From Dipteris shenzhenensis (lineage: Eukaryota > Polypodiophyta > Polypodiopsida > Gleicheniales), in the NCBI GenBank assembly GCA_047967505.1, contig CM106539.1: a DNA stretch of 64,000 nt; one strand, given 5' to 3'. This document shows positions 33,070 through 44,899 of the stretch, one piece after another. Every line of letters starts with the position of its first letter. Position 1 is the stretch's first letter. The notes under the pieces were generated by a model. The model was not told where the DNA came from and ran no database searches. It was given only the letters and a program-made list of their open reading frames with translations. Position numbers and translations under genes: made by a program.

Positions 33070-34126
33070 AAGGAGCGGTATATCTGGGCTACTGGAGCGC
33101 CCCCCTAGGTATTTAAAAGTACTTAAATAATGTGAATATCGTAAATAAAGATTTGAATTTTCATACATTTATACATGTTGTCCCTCGTTTACAGGCATCT
33201 GGGGATATTCAGGTGGAAGGAGGCGAGGATGTTGAGGAGGAAGAAGGCAATGAAGAAGGTGACGAAGAAGGTGATGAAGAAGGGAGTGAGGACGTGAATG
33301 ACTTAGATTAGTCGTAGAACTAATGCTAGCTACTCTTTTTTGTACTTAAAGCCATCGGCTTGGCTTCGTGCCTCTCTTGTATATACACTCCTCTTATTTT
33401 TTGTACTTGAAGCCACGGGACATGGCTTGGGGCTGCGTGCTATATGTACATACAAGCACTTTTTGGGCTATGAATTAATATACACTCCTTTCATTTTTTT
33501 GGCTTTCAATTTCCTTGTGCAATGTTCTATCAATGAATACCTTATGAACTAAACGTTTTGGAGTTGTAATGTTTTATTGGGAATTGTAATCATCGGCTAT
33601 AGACATGGTTGGAATCGTGCTGATTAAAATGCGAACCGTGCTAATTAAAATGCGGTTGGTTGTAAGAATTGAATTGCACACAGTGGAAATGGGATTCTTG
33701 TAACCACATAGCATACACATCATTTTGTTCAACCACACAAAATTTTATTTAAAAAAAAAAAGTTATGCAGAGTGTCTATAAATGCGTCTTACTATTTTTT
33801 TTACATTTCTATAGAGCGTCTAATAGAGCGTCTATAGGCATGTCTATATGCGTGTCTGTCTGATATATAGACACGCCTATAAACACGAGTCTGTAGATGC
33901 GCTAATAGATGCACCCATAAGTTTTTTTAAAGCTAGGGAAACACGTCTGTGTGCGTCTATGGATGCTTTGTGTTGTTGTGATACTTCTTATGTATAATTT
34001 GGCCCTCACATTTTTATAGTGACATTTTGTACATAATTAATTTGTATGTTAATTAAGTTCAATATCAATATATGAGTGTTTTGATCTTAATTTTTTATCT
34101 TTCAAATGACCAAACGTGTGGTCCAA
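33070..34126 (+). repeat. CACTA 3' segment inserted in gypsy gag (copy 2)
   Basis: Nearly identical to 18,519-19,590. It starts within the accessory-gene exon (AAGGAGCGGTATATC) and ends beyond the CACTA terminus (CGTGTGGTCCAAAA). Because it begins mid-exon and ends in flanking sequence, it is not a normal CACTA insertion. It still encodes the acidic tail (EEGNEEGDEEGDEE) and carries the subterminal repeats (about 33,770-33,980). Confidence 0.92.
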
Positions 34127-34138
34127 AAGGTTTCTATA

Positions 34139-34198
34139 CTGACGAATTTCTCTGACAAAGGTTTCTATATTGATCCCAAGCTCGCGATGCTTCATCAG
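34139..34198 (-). repeat. Right copy of ~59-bp gag duplication
   Basis: Partner of 33,010-33,068. It is preceded by a short stretch (AAAGGTTTCTATA) that also comes from the same gag sequence, indicating template switching at the junction. Confidence 0.88.
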
Positions 34199-34469
34199 GG
34201 GGTAAGAAGTGTTTCCTAAATTCCCTTTTAAACCCCTCCCAGGTAGTGGATGAAATACCACCGATCCATTGCCTCACTAAACATGTGGGTGGCTTCGCGG
34301 ATCTTCTTGATATCATTTCTGATTTCACAAATGGCGAACGCCTCGTCCCATTTGTGTAACCAGGTCTCAATGACATCAGAACTACGGTCATTCATCCGAC
34401 CAGAATACTTTTCCGGCCTATAATTGGCAATATTAGGTACTTTAACCACTCGGCATGAGCCGTAAGGGT

Positions 34470-36642
34470 TTGTAACTATTGTGTGCTATATTGAATGGAA
34501 AAAAAGATTGCACGCTAACACCATCTTTTGTTTAGATACTCCATCTTTTATCGGCTACCATATTGGTCCCACCTCAAGATCAATCACTTGCTTGATCCCA
34601 TGCATATCTTGAAGAATGTGGCATCTATACCATTTGGGAACATTTGAATGGGACTTAAGATTTCGCAAGTATAAGGGAGGATCTACACACCATAGGGAGG
34701 ATGCGTGAAGCTTCACCACAAGAGAGGCCAAATGGGCATGTCTTTTTACCCCGTGCACCATGGAAGTTATCAAAGCTAGAGATGGTGGCCGGTGAAGCGA
34801 GCTATCACTATAATTCGTACTCCCATTGGATGCATGAGGTGTTTGAATGGGGTCTTCACAAAGAGCAAGAAAAGAGGTGTAGAGAAATTATATGGCTTGA
34901 AATCTCATGATTGGCACAAGATGCTCCAAGAAAGTATGACTTAGCATAATCTATTTTTCCTTCCAAATTTGTGAGTATAGAAGCAACTAATCAACCATCG
35001 CTCATGTGTTCAGTTCATACTAGCTACTAGCATTTCTTGTACTGTATCAAAGGACATGCAGGATTATATATACAAGATGGGTGAGCTTTTGAGGTAGTCT
35101 ACACTGTACAAAATGTGAAGTGTATCAATGCTCTATGCAAGGTTTTCATATTGCTAATATGGTGCACTTTTTTCTTTCTAGGTATGTGAGCTCAAAGGAA
35201 ATAGATCCCACCATGCTTGAGGATGCTCAAATTATGTAAGTGAGGTGGTTTGTTTAGTAGAGGAGACCTTTCCATGTTCTATTATCACAAGCCAACTACA
35301 TCTCATAGTGCATTTGGTGGATGAGATGGCTATATGTAGCACTGTGCATGCACGATGGTTGTTCTTCCTCGAGTGCTTCATGAAGACCTTCAAGGGTTTT
35401 GTGAGGCAAAATGCAAGGCCCAAATGTAGCATGGCTGAGGGTTGGTTGGTACAACAGTCAGTTGTATATATGTCTGAGTTTCTTGTTGATGTGGATAGCT
35501 CTCTCCCATGACTATGGAGAGATGATGAAGACCGAAGGATGACCTCTATTGTGCCTCAAGGGAAAGAACGGAGCAAAGTAATGGACACGGAGTTGCTTAA
35601 TAATATCAACCTCTATTGCATGCTTAATAGTGATGTAATGAAAAGATGGGTGACAAGATACAAGGATGCAAAGGCAAGAAGACAAGGAGAACGGGCCCTC
35701 TTTCGTACACACCACGGATCTCTATGCCATAACCTCAGCATCTAACAGAACTTCCAAAGGATATTCATGTGGATTTGCTATGAAATGGAGAGAGTAGAGA
35801 GAGACGAGGGGATGCATATCACAATGGAAGAATGAGAGTATGCTAGAGGATGCATGCAAAAGGTCGATATATAGAATGTTATGCATAAGTTAGGATCTTT
35901 CAACAATCCAGATTGCTTATTCAATTGATTTTGTCTTGGTGTAGTGTACTATGTTCAATGCTATATGGTGTGAGGGCAAGCATTTTTTGACACAATGGGT
36001 TGATGACAATAGAAACACACAAGATTGCACTGGCATTGCTAGCTTTGAGGGAGCCAATGGAGCCATGGATGATTATTGTGGCATAATCCAAGATATTATT
36101 AAGCTTGAATTTCGACGCTTCATGCAAGTGGCTTTGTAACTATTGACTCATGCACAAAGTTTTGGCAAAGTAAGGACACACTAGTACTACCGCAACAATG
36201 TGGACAGGTACTGTACACATATATAAAAATACTCACTTTTTAGTATTTGATACCTTCGATGCAAGGAAAATAACAAGATTCTATTTGTGTTTGAATTAGG
36301 TTGTCTATCAACCAATGGTGGATAATAATAGGTGGTGGTATGCCACGTTCCAAAGTGATGTATAGTACATTTACTAATATGGAGTGTATGGAGGATGATC
36401 ATGACCATGGAGGTGATGATGATTGTGATATGAGAGAGGAGGATGATCATGAGATAGGAGATACAGATATTCAGGCCATTACCCTTGAGGATGAGCCTGC
36501 CATTTGTGATGCTGATTTCAATGAGCACAGTAGCACAAGTAGTAGTGGGTTGAATGTATTTGTAGATCTCAACATTGGTTTGGATTTTGAAGTAGATAGG
36601 TTGGCAAGAGTTAATCTCATTGAGGATGAGATCGAATCGTAG
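34470..36642 (+). pseudogene. CACTA TNP2 C-terminal part with DUF4218 and DUF4216
   Basis: Fragmented TNP2 sequence at 34.5-34.9 kb (PTSRSITCLIPCIS; SYHYNSYSHWMHEVFEW), then a well-preserved DUF4218-like block at 35.25-35.51 kb (FPCSIITSQLHLIVHLVDEM, then MAEGWLVQQSVVYMSEFL). DUF4216-like sequence follows at 35.95-36.21 kb (DDYCGIIQDIIKLEFRRF; FWQSKDTLVLPQQCGQVLY), then an acidic C-terminal exon at 36.30-36.64 kb ending in TAG. This is the usual CACTA order. The N-terminal half is missing where it meets the gypsy gag. Confidence 0.8.
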
Positions 36643-36839
36643 CCCATCATTGATATTGGCAAAACTATTTTATATATTGTCTCATTCTCCTCACCTCACT
36701 TAATTTTTGTATATGTGGGTTTGCCAAAAAGAATTGATATTTTTATTAGAATTACGTGCTTTGGTAATCATGGGAAATGTTTGGAAAGCAGTGATGCACA
36801 TTTATCATCCTGTAGCAAAATTTTGCTATCTGTATTCTC

Positions 36840-37030
36840 TACTGCACGTTTACAAATGCATCTAAATACATGTCTAAAAGTCAGTGTAGATGCACTATTA
36901 GACGCATTAATAACCACGCTATTAGATGCGCTAATAGGCACATCCATATTTTCACTAATTATATATGTGCCTAGAGACACGACCGCTATTTTGTGCGTCT
37001 ATTAGGTGCGTCTATAGTTGCTTTGTCTTG
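36840..37030. repeat. CACTA 3' subterminal repeats and terminus
   Basis: Words such as GATGCACTATTAGACGCATT and TAGATGCGCTAATAGGCAC, ending TTGCTTTGTCTTGTTGTG; the complement of the edge is CACAACAAGACAAAG. Matches the terminus proposed near 19.43 kb. Confidence 0.6.
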
Positions 37031-37639
37031 TTGTGTTCTATCAGTACATATAATTGCTTTACGAGTGTTGGTATTACCATTATACTAACGTTAAGGTAGT
37101 GCTTATATATACCAATGTCAATTGGCATCAGTATTTACTAATGCTAACATCGACAGAAAGCCACCTGTGAACCGAATCGATGGTTTTGGCACATGTGCGC
37201 ACTAAACGTCGACATGAAAATGTCATAAAAAGATGAAGATATAGTAGTATTATAGGAGCTCTCTTAGTGATCTTCTCCAAATCGTACTTAATCCATGTGT
37301 AGAATATTGCTAAATTCCAATGTTTGATGCAACTTGGGATTCATCCTTCACTATAGTGTTTGAGGCTCAGGTTCAAGGAGGCGGGTTCACTGTAGTGGTG
37401 TATTATTCTTAGATTAGGATTTCGAATGTGTAGATTAGTTTAGAAATGAAATTTGTAGCACCTTTAGTTTAGAGTGTAGAAGCTACCACTCATGCAAGCT
37501 GAGTGGAACTCATATGTAACATATTCATATAAGACTAGTGCAAGTTGAGTGCAAGTTACTCATATGTATGAGTTATATGTGACATATTTTTTAGAAACCC
37601 TATTGTAAGTTCTTTTTTCTAGGAGTTAATAGAATGAGA

Positions 37640-37860
37640 ACTAAAAAAGGGTCCATAGCTATCAAGATAGTAGTATTCTACCTTGTAATACCATGGCTAT
37701 GAAGATAGTAGTAGCTACCTTGTAATACCATATAATAAATGACCACTAACAAAGGTCCCATTTCTATGGAGATAGTAGTAGTCTACCTTGTAATGCTATA
37801 CCATACTAACCCTAATGGGAATGTACCAAAAAATATGGAGATAACATGTGTCTAGCTTGG
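37640..37860 (+). repeat. Short imperfect tandem repeat
   Basis: Three to four copies of a 50-85-bp unit containing GATAGTAGTAGTCTACCTTGTAATACC. No coding potential. The rest of 37,050-38,449 holds nothing I recognise. Confidence 0.7.
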
Positions 37861-38449
37861 CACATCAAGCTTTTTCATGCCCAAGAGCACATATACAAAC
37901 AAACTAGATCCTCAAAGCCAAAACGCTCCCAATAATATTTAAAGCAACAAGGAATTAGCCACTTCTTGGATTAACTTAGCCTCCAAAATATCATAATCCT
38001 AACATTGCCTCCATACACACTTTCATAAACAAATCTAGTGCCGAGAGTTATTTGAAGAACTTTCAAAACTTTAATTCCAGGGTAGCTAGGATCATGTAGC
38101 CGTCATATGTGGATGGATAGTAGTTGAGTCAAGGAGGGGGTTCACTATATGAAAAAACCTTATAAAAGGGGTAATTGTACATATGCATGCCTGCTAATGG
38201 TTCTAAAGGACCTGTCCATTGTCACAGTTTTTTTTCCTCTAAAAGCGAGTATAGATAAACCCATAGTTATCTACTTATGTTTATTCCTAGTAGCACTGAA
38301 AAAAACCTTCCAGTTGAATCCATATTCAAGATTACATGATTTTTTAAACGTTCTAGAGGAGGAATATAAGTGAAACCTTTGAGGGTCATAGTAGGTAGTT
38401 TCTACCTCTGGTTCTTGCTGCTACATCTTTAAATTGGATTCACGCCTTT

Positions 38450-38740
38450 ATAGTCCGAACTTGCAAACTTGGAATTTTCAAGGACAAACATGCTCAAAAG
38501 TTGTAGGTGTTTCTAACCTATTAAAATTCTAGTCTAGCATAAACCCACCCATTGATATGGGCTCTGAGCGGGACATGTGATGATGGTCAGGGAAAGGCCA
38601 TACAGGAAAAGTGAATGTACATGCAAATTGAAGTGTGGAAAGTTGTACGTCGAAGATCTTAAATAGGATGATGAATGTGAAAACATTAGCTGGAGTAGGA
38701 CTGCGGAGGGCAATGAGGCTGGGAAATTGAAGGTGGCTAG
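38450..38740 (-). repeat. 0.84-kb dispersed repeat, left half of the interrupted copy
   Basis: Complement of 27,822-28,115. It is joined to the transposon at 38,740/38,741, and its other half resumes at 51,507. Confidence 0.92.
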
Positions 38741-38772
38741 CATTAGGGAAAAAGGGAACTCATTTTGGGGCC
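38741..38772 (+). repeat. Left terminal inverted repeat (32 bp) of the large transposon
   Basis: Starts CATTAGGGAAAAAGGG and ends TTTTGGGGCC. Matches the complement of 51,475-51,506 with two mismatches. Confidence 0.93.
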
Positions 38773-39115
38773 CTGTAAGAAATTCACTATTCCTCAAAAA
38801 TAGTAAAATACGGAAACGTGGCTCAGAACTATCAGTAAGGACTACAGAACTGTCAATTCAAAAAGGAATAAGATAATCTTTTGTCTGACCAACACGATTT
38901 TGCATTAAATATCTCCTTAGATTTTTTTTTGTTTACCAAAGATTCCGCATCTCTTTGGCCGATGTGTGCAGGCCTTTCATAAAGAGTCCATCACTGAACT
39001 AAGTGATTGCAAGTTTTCAAAATATTCACATGGATACCGCCACACTTCCACGATTCATGTTACAAAACGACTATGAGATTGAAAAACAAACTTCGCAACC
39101 TCAGAAGCACAAAAA

Positions 39116-41749
39116 ATGGCCGATACTAGTGAGTCACTATCTCAGAAGAAGCGATTACACCATCTTCACATCGACTTAGAAGAACAATATGCTCCAGCAC
39201 AAAAAAGACGAAAGGATACGGTGCTGAATGCTCAACAGCGGGAAAATATGAGAAGAGAAGGGCTTCAACATATTGACTTATGGTGCGATGGAAGCATATA
39301 TCCAAAATGTCAAGTAAAAAACTCTACACCTCCATTTGTCAATCCCACCACATTACTGAGGTTTGTTGGCGATGGACAAAATGGACTTCTTGGTTATATT
39401 TCAGCGCAGTCTGCATTTGCAGAAATGTATAAAATGATGTACCTACAAGAAAAGGGGGCCAAGATGCAGGAGATAGCCATTCGTGCAAAATTGGAGCAGC
39501 AGTTGTAGAATGAAATTGAGGAGCATTCAAAGAGTAAAAAAGAGTTGACAAGAGCAAGAAAGAAGAGAACCGTGCTTGGAGACAGACTACGTAGCAGGAA
39601 GATTAAAAACATTGCAAATTTGAAGGCTGGGACTGGTGGATGCAAGCGACGAATTCAGGAAGCAAGGTTAGATTGAAATTTATCATTTTGTATACTCAAA
39701 AAGGCTCTCTTCCAGACTATATCTATTTCATCGACTATCGCAAAATAAGAATGGAGGTGCTGAATGATATAGTCATATTGTGTTGTTACTACAGGAAATT
39801 ATTGGAGCCTGCAAAAGAAAATATGGACCCGAACCTTCTGCCTGTTAAACAAATGAAAGGATTGCTTTCTTGCGGTGTAGCAAAAGGTTTGATTGAGGAA
39901 AAAAATACAAAACAGTCAAACGCAATGTTGTAGAGGACTTTGTATCCAATAATCAAGTTGATGGCACTATAATCCAAGAGGCTCTTGATGTTAGTGGAGT
40001 TAGCAGGAAGGGATATAGTTCGATTTCCATGCGATATCCTCAACTTTGAAAGATCAAAGGATTAAACGAGTTTTACTGCCAAATCCAGCAACCGTGTGGA
40101 GGATAAGAGGTCATTTGAATGAAAGTATAGATGAATTTATTGGGCAATATATCCATATTGAAGAAATATTTCATGGTGTTAAAGGAACCACTGTGTATGA
40201 TCCTTGGAACAATATATTTTTAGATCTGCAACAACTTCAAAAAAGAATGGTCGAGTTTTATGGAATAACATTTGAGGAGTGCAAAGGCATTTTGAAATTT
40301 GTTATCAAACTGGATGAGTGTGAGGTTGTAAAGGAAAAGAAAATGGAAAGAGTTACTATTACATTGATGAATGGAGCAATTGATACATCATTGACTGAAG
40401 CGAGTTCGAAGTATTTTAGTGTGCAGTCAGAGAAACACATATGGTGGTTAGGCTCGTTCCAGGTATGATCATTTTTTGTTTTATACTTGATTTTGGTCAT
40501 TGTTTTCAAATCTGTTATAGTAATACTTTTGTTTTCTATAATCTGGCAGGTGAAGACCGAAGACCATGAAACACTAGATTGGGTGTTTCACCACACGAAA
40601 ATACCAAGAATAATCAAAAGACAAGTGCAAGGCGAGAATCTCCATGTTGCAGGAAAAGGTGATTTTCAAGTAGAGTGGCACATGGCTGGGGATCTTAAAA
40701 CACTTAAGTGCATGTATAACAGTAGTAAAGGAGGCAACTCAAAGTCTCCTTGTCTTTACTGCAAAGAATCAGCTCAAGTAATGGATTCAAAATGGTGGAA
40801 GAGAGCACCTAATAGAGATAAAGTTGACCCTGACTTCAAGGCCATTCTGGACATTCCACTATGTAATGTTCACATCTGCACATTGCATGGTCTATGTCGA
40901 ATTATTGAGAAATTGGTATTTTTATATATTGGATTTTCTTGGAAACTCCATCTCGAAAAAAATAGAAAGGATGCTCTTCAAGCATTGGAAAAAGTGTTAT
41001 CCGATATAGGTCTGCATGGAGGAGATGTTCAAATCACAACGGATTTTAAAAAGTCTACCAATGGCAAGGAGGTACCAATCAAGCCCTCTATTGGTGGTGT
41101 TAAGGCAAGAAGATTCTTGTCTCGACCCAAACACAGTAAGCAAGTAAGGCAAGGTAGAACAGTTTCAAAGATTTATTATGGATTGTGGAAGCAAGTCCAT
41201 AATGCTGTGAAAGATCATGAGGCAGATGGGGAAGCAGAAATAGGAAGGCAGAGGTGTGGAGGTCTCTTGATCAACTCTTCATGTTCTGTGACAAAGTAAC
41301 ATGGACAAAGAGTGATTACAAGAACTTTGAGGAGGCAATTAAACATTTTGGGAAGTCAATGAAAGACGCGTGGACAGCCTGCAATATAACTCACTACATG
41401 GTAAGGTTCTATCTTTTTCTTTTACTTAAGTGTGATTCTCTTTTTTTTATTACTTACTATGCATTCTTATGTCTTACAGCATATCATATACAACCACCTT
41501 CCCTATTTTGTCAAAAAGTATGGATGCCCAGCTATTTGGTCTACCCAAGGCATGGAGAAGTGTCACTACATGGCACGTAATGCATTTTTTAGACACACAC
41601 AACACTATGAAGGGAGTCAGAAGGCAAATAGTCTGAAGGAATTCTTCCAATGGTTTTACCAAGGCATACTATAGAGGCTGCATGCTAAAAGAAAAGTTGC
41701 TAGCTCCAAAATCAAGCTTGCTTTTCTTCTAGCCCAAAAGCAAAGATGA
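39116..41749 (+). pseudogene. DDE-type transposase candidate, four exons (copy A)
   Basis: Start MADTSESLSQKK. Exons 39,116-39,666, 39,795-40,462, 40,550-41,400 and 41,480-41,749; all junctions are GT-AG with matching phase. Candidate catalytic residues are D1 in FVIKLDECEV (codon 40,313), D2 in MAGDLKTLKC (codon 40,691) and E in STQGMEKCHYMARNAFF (codon 41,555), about 97 and 262 residues apart. The wide D2-E gap, a CLYC pair just after D2 and a following VHICTLHGLCRIIEKL helix recall the layout of hAT/KDZ-type transposases, where an insertion domain splits the RNase H fold. Breaks: TAG after KLEQQL, a frame change in an A7 run near 39,902, one missing T near 40,031, a frame change near 41,243 and TAG after FYQGIL. 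Copy B repairs the first and third, so the ancestor was one long ORF. The superfamily is unresolved. Confidence 0.7.
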
Positions 41750-42170
41750 AGACAAGCTCTAGACAATTCAATTGCAGCAAAGAGACATAGACAATGGAGG
41801 GAATTGAAGATATTTAGAAACCATAAATGGACAAGTAAACATGAATAGGACTCATTTGTAACTTATTGGTGTTATGTCCACATGTTTTCAAACTCATTCA
41901 ATAGAAATTTTTTCAGTGGAACAAGTGACTCTTGGTGTTATGCATGAAAAGTATTTCTTTTGTGAAATATATGATCTAAACTTAATACAATTTGTTCACA
42001 ATTTCAATATATTGTTCGTTTAATATTTAGCGACACCACTCTATGTAAATGTACAAATCATTTCATCATCAACTTATTAATCATTTATACAAGATCATAC
42101 CAGATATCAAAGACTTTGTACAAATCAGTTCAAATTTAATATAATGTTTGTGCTATATCTGATGACTAAA
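41750..42170. other. Intergenic region between convergent genes
   Basis: AT-rich 3' region shared by the transposase candidate and the minus-strand gene. Probably holds both polyadenylation regions. Nothing else seen. Confidence 0.5.
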
Positions 42171-42172
42171 TC

Positions 42173-44725
42173 CTATTTCTCCCAGGGCCTGCCGATCGGA
42201 ACTCTCTTTTTGATCTTGATTGGAGTCTTTTCCTTCTTTATTGGCTTGATGTCGACTGTTTGTTTATCCTTTTCTTCAGCTCTCTCCACCTGTTCCTCTT
42301 CTTGGACTGTGTGGCCTGATGCAAACATGGGTGGCTCTCGAAACCTTACGAGCTGGTGTTTTCCATAGCCCTCCGGATATTTGGGCTCCTTAACACCACA
42401 TGCTAATGCATAAGAAGTGTAAGACAAAAAGTAAGCGGCCCTAGAGGCCTGCTTATTCACATAATCTCCAAATATAGCTATGGCAGACAACCTCTCTATC
42501 AAAATGATCTTTTCCTTTTGCCATGAAAGAACATGTCCACCTAAAGCCCTGGACAAACATTTTAAGAAGTAAACAATGGCTTCTCCATTGTTGCTCAACT
42601 GCCTATGGTAAATCAAGATCTTGGCACTGCCTAGATTATGAATATAATGAGCTAGGCCTGACATTTTGCGAAACCCAACCTGCCTGCTTCCACTTGATCT
42701 CTGGAGGAATGTGTCATCCTCAATTTGTAGCTGCCACATATCAAAAGGTTGGAGTGAGACAATACACAACCTACAAAAACAAAGTTAAGCAGAAGTCAAA
42801 GTATTTGATTTGAAGTACCTTCTCATTTTCATCAGCAACAAGCAGTTCATCTTTCCAAAGATTTATCCCTCTCCCCTCTTGTCCAACCTCTTCTTTAGGC
42901 TTTTCTGTGTATAGTGCTAAGAGATTCATAGCTTCCTGTGTGAGCTGGAAGGCAGCTTCATCTGGCTCTTGGAATTTTTCAGCCTCTTTGAAACAAAATG
43001 TAAGGGCCTCTACAGGATCAAAAATTGTTTCCAAAGCCAGTAGTAAATGGTCATCCTCTATGCCAACCTCCTTATCAAGCCTTGAAGCCTAGGCAATAAG
43101 GGAAATGGCATAGTCCTCCCTCAAATTGAACATAAACTCTATATCATGGAGGAAAACATAATCATTTCCACCAATCAAGACACTTGGAAGCATGGGCACT
43201 GCATAGTTGCTGCTCTGAACATCAAAATCTTCAACTGGCTCTACTCCCCTCAGAGTTTTTGTCCTCAGTTGAACAAGGTCAAGAGCAGCCACTTGCAGCC
43301 CCTCATCCTGAAGGTTGATATCTTCTTCTTGCTCTGCCATTTCTATGACCAAAGAAACATCCTCCTTTTCCTCTGCTTCAGATGTGTCTTCTTCTTCTAT
43401 TTCCTGCCCTTGTTCATCCAAAGACTCCTGACTGAAGACAATGTACATAAGAAATGCCATGGTTTCCTCCAGCACTCTGCACTTTCTGGTGTGCAAAGTA
43501 CAGTTGAATTTATATTGATCAGGCAGGCTGTCAAATCTTCTGTTCACATGGTACCTCAGCTTGTCATTGGAGACAATATGATTTATATGCACAAAAACCT
43601 TTTCTCCTTCCACAATTCTTCCTGCCTCTGTCAGTTCTTTGAAGGTATCCCAATAGTCTGAAAGAAAATCTTTGTGCTGCTCCAGTACAGAGCTCATTGT
43701 GAACTCCATGTTGAAAATACTGTTGTATATATGGAAGTTACTCTGAGCCTTGCATTTGTGAAGAAACTCAAATAGGAGCAAATATGGAGAATTGTCCTCT
43801 TCTGGTTCCATTTGTTTTTTGATGGAAGAATCAGCACTCTGCTCCAGTCTCTTCTTTTTGCCTGTTCAAATACTTATATACTATGAATTCTATATGTTGA
43901 CATGAGTTAGATAAAGTGCATGCAATATGTAGTAAAACAAATAGAACAATACATTAAATGAGAAGAAGTAGACTTACCATGGTTGCCTCGAATGCCAATC
44001 GTGTGCCTGCACCAAAGTGTGAAGTACCTATGGAGTCCAGCCATCTCCTCGCAGCCCTCCTCTGACCTTCAAACATTTTGAGATGGTCCCTATTCTGCTT
44101 CTTGAAAAACTTCCAATCATCTTTTTTTGCCCAATTGGGTTTAGCCTTCCCCTTTGCAATGGAAGTATGGAAGGTTACCCTACGATGCTTCAAGACCAAA
44201 CCCATGCGCTCGCGCATGTAATTCTCATTGAACTCCCAATTTGTGGGGTTAGGGTATTTTCTTTTCAATTCATCAATGACTGCCTACTTCTTTTGGTCAT
44301 CTTGGTACCGCCAGTCAATAGGTATGTCGCTCCTAAAGTGGTAGCTCATCAACTGGCTTCTGGTGGCCATCATTACTATACCCTTTTTATCTTCTATTAT
44401 CTCTCCAGTAGTCGTGATTTGATAGGACAGGTCCTCGACTAGGTAAGGAGGACTCATGGTAGTGGGCAGAGTCAGAGTGGTGTTTGTGCAAGTGCTTCCA
44501 AAGCGAGGAGTAGCAGTGGGAGTAGGAGAGGGCAAGGGACCTGACTGGTACTGGGCCTCAGGACCAAGTGGAGACCTATAGGGATGTGAGTGTGTTGACT
44601 CATCTACATCTCCCGAGTTAGCACAACATAAGTGATGCCTCCTACTCTTCCTTCCCTTACAATGGGCACACCCAAGTGATGATCCCTCAGTTGAAGGGGA
44701 TAGGGGGACAGTTGGATAGTAGGTC
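42173..44725 (-). pseudogene. Unknown multi-exon transposon gene (copy A)
   Basis: Reads leftward. N-terminal sequence includes CAHCKGRKSRRHHLCC, a possible zinc-binding cluster (about 44.65 kb), a Pro/Ser/Thr-rich stretch, then a basic region (KYPNPTNWEFNENYMRERMG, KKQNRDHLKMFEGQRRAARRW, about 44.0-44.25 kb) before an intron starting at GTAAGT near 43.98 kb. A long exon (43,811-43,089; MEPEEDNSPYLLLFEFLHK) is rich in Glu/Asp and continues after a TAG into 42.77-43.08 kb. The last exon (42,769-42,173) encodes FRKMSGLAHYIHNLGSAKIL and ends in a Lys-rich tail (PIKKEKTPIKIKKRVPIG). TAGs occur after YQDDQKK and YAISLIA, and one frame change near 42.77 kb is unexplained. The start codon is not located. 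I recognise no family. The basic middle part is loosely like accessory DNA-binding proteins of CACTA elements, but that is a guess. Confidence 0.6.
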
Positions 44726-44899
44726 TAGTCGTCAGTGTAGGAGAGAGATTTGTTGAGGTCCTCTGGGATAGCAGAGAGAAGAATCTTGTTGCCTCCTCAT
44801 TGGTATTTGTGCAACAAACTCATCGAGACTCCCAACAAAGCCATGGGTTGCTAGCAAAGGAGTTCCCCGAGGGGTAGTCCAGAGATTTGGGATAGTGGA

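Larger units (their letters stand above)
28988..34449 (-). mobile_element. Truncated Ty3/gypsy chromovirus
   Basis: Gag and pol of one element on the minus strand, running from a gag N-terminus at about 34.45 kb to the chromodomain at 28.99 kb. The 5' LTR and leader are missing where CACTA sequence starts at about 34.46 kb. Gag is interrupted at 33,069-34,126 by foreign sequence flanked by a roughly 59-bp duplication. Confidence 0.85.
32621..34449 (-). pseudogene. Gypsy gag, split by a 1.06-kb insertion
   Basis: The N-terminal part (34,449 to about 34,139) encodes NYRPEKYSGRMNDRSSDV, LHKWDEAFAICEIR and FKREFRKHFLPPDEASR. The C-terminal part (about 33,068 to 32,640) encodes AEYTDKFRESIMKVDEPLP and KYANTLDDAVAIALNYEDA. 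Together they form a normal Retrotrans_gag domain. The codons for DEASRAWDQYRNLCQRNSSV, or a mutated version, appear on both sides of the insertion because the target stretch was duplicated. Confidence 0.85.

Noticed and set aside
38741-38772. TTAGGG within the terminal repeat as a telomeric motif
   Set aside because: A single occurrence inside CATTAGGGAAAAAGG; it is a transposon terminus, not a tandem array.
42523-42813. Plus-strand open frame opposite the last exon of the unknown transposon gene
   Set aside because: Shadow frame; the minus-strand frame has conserved length in both copies and joins the upstream exons.
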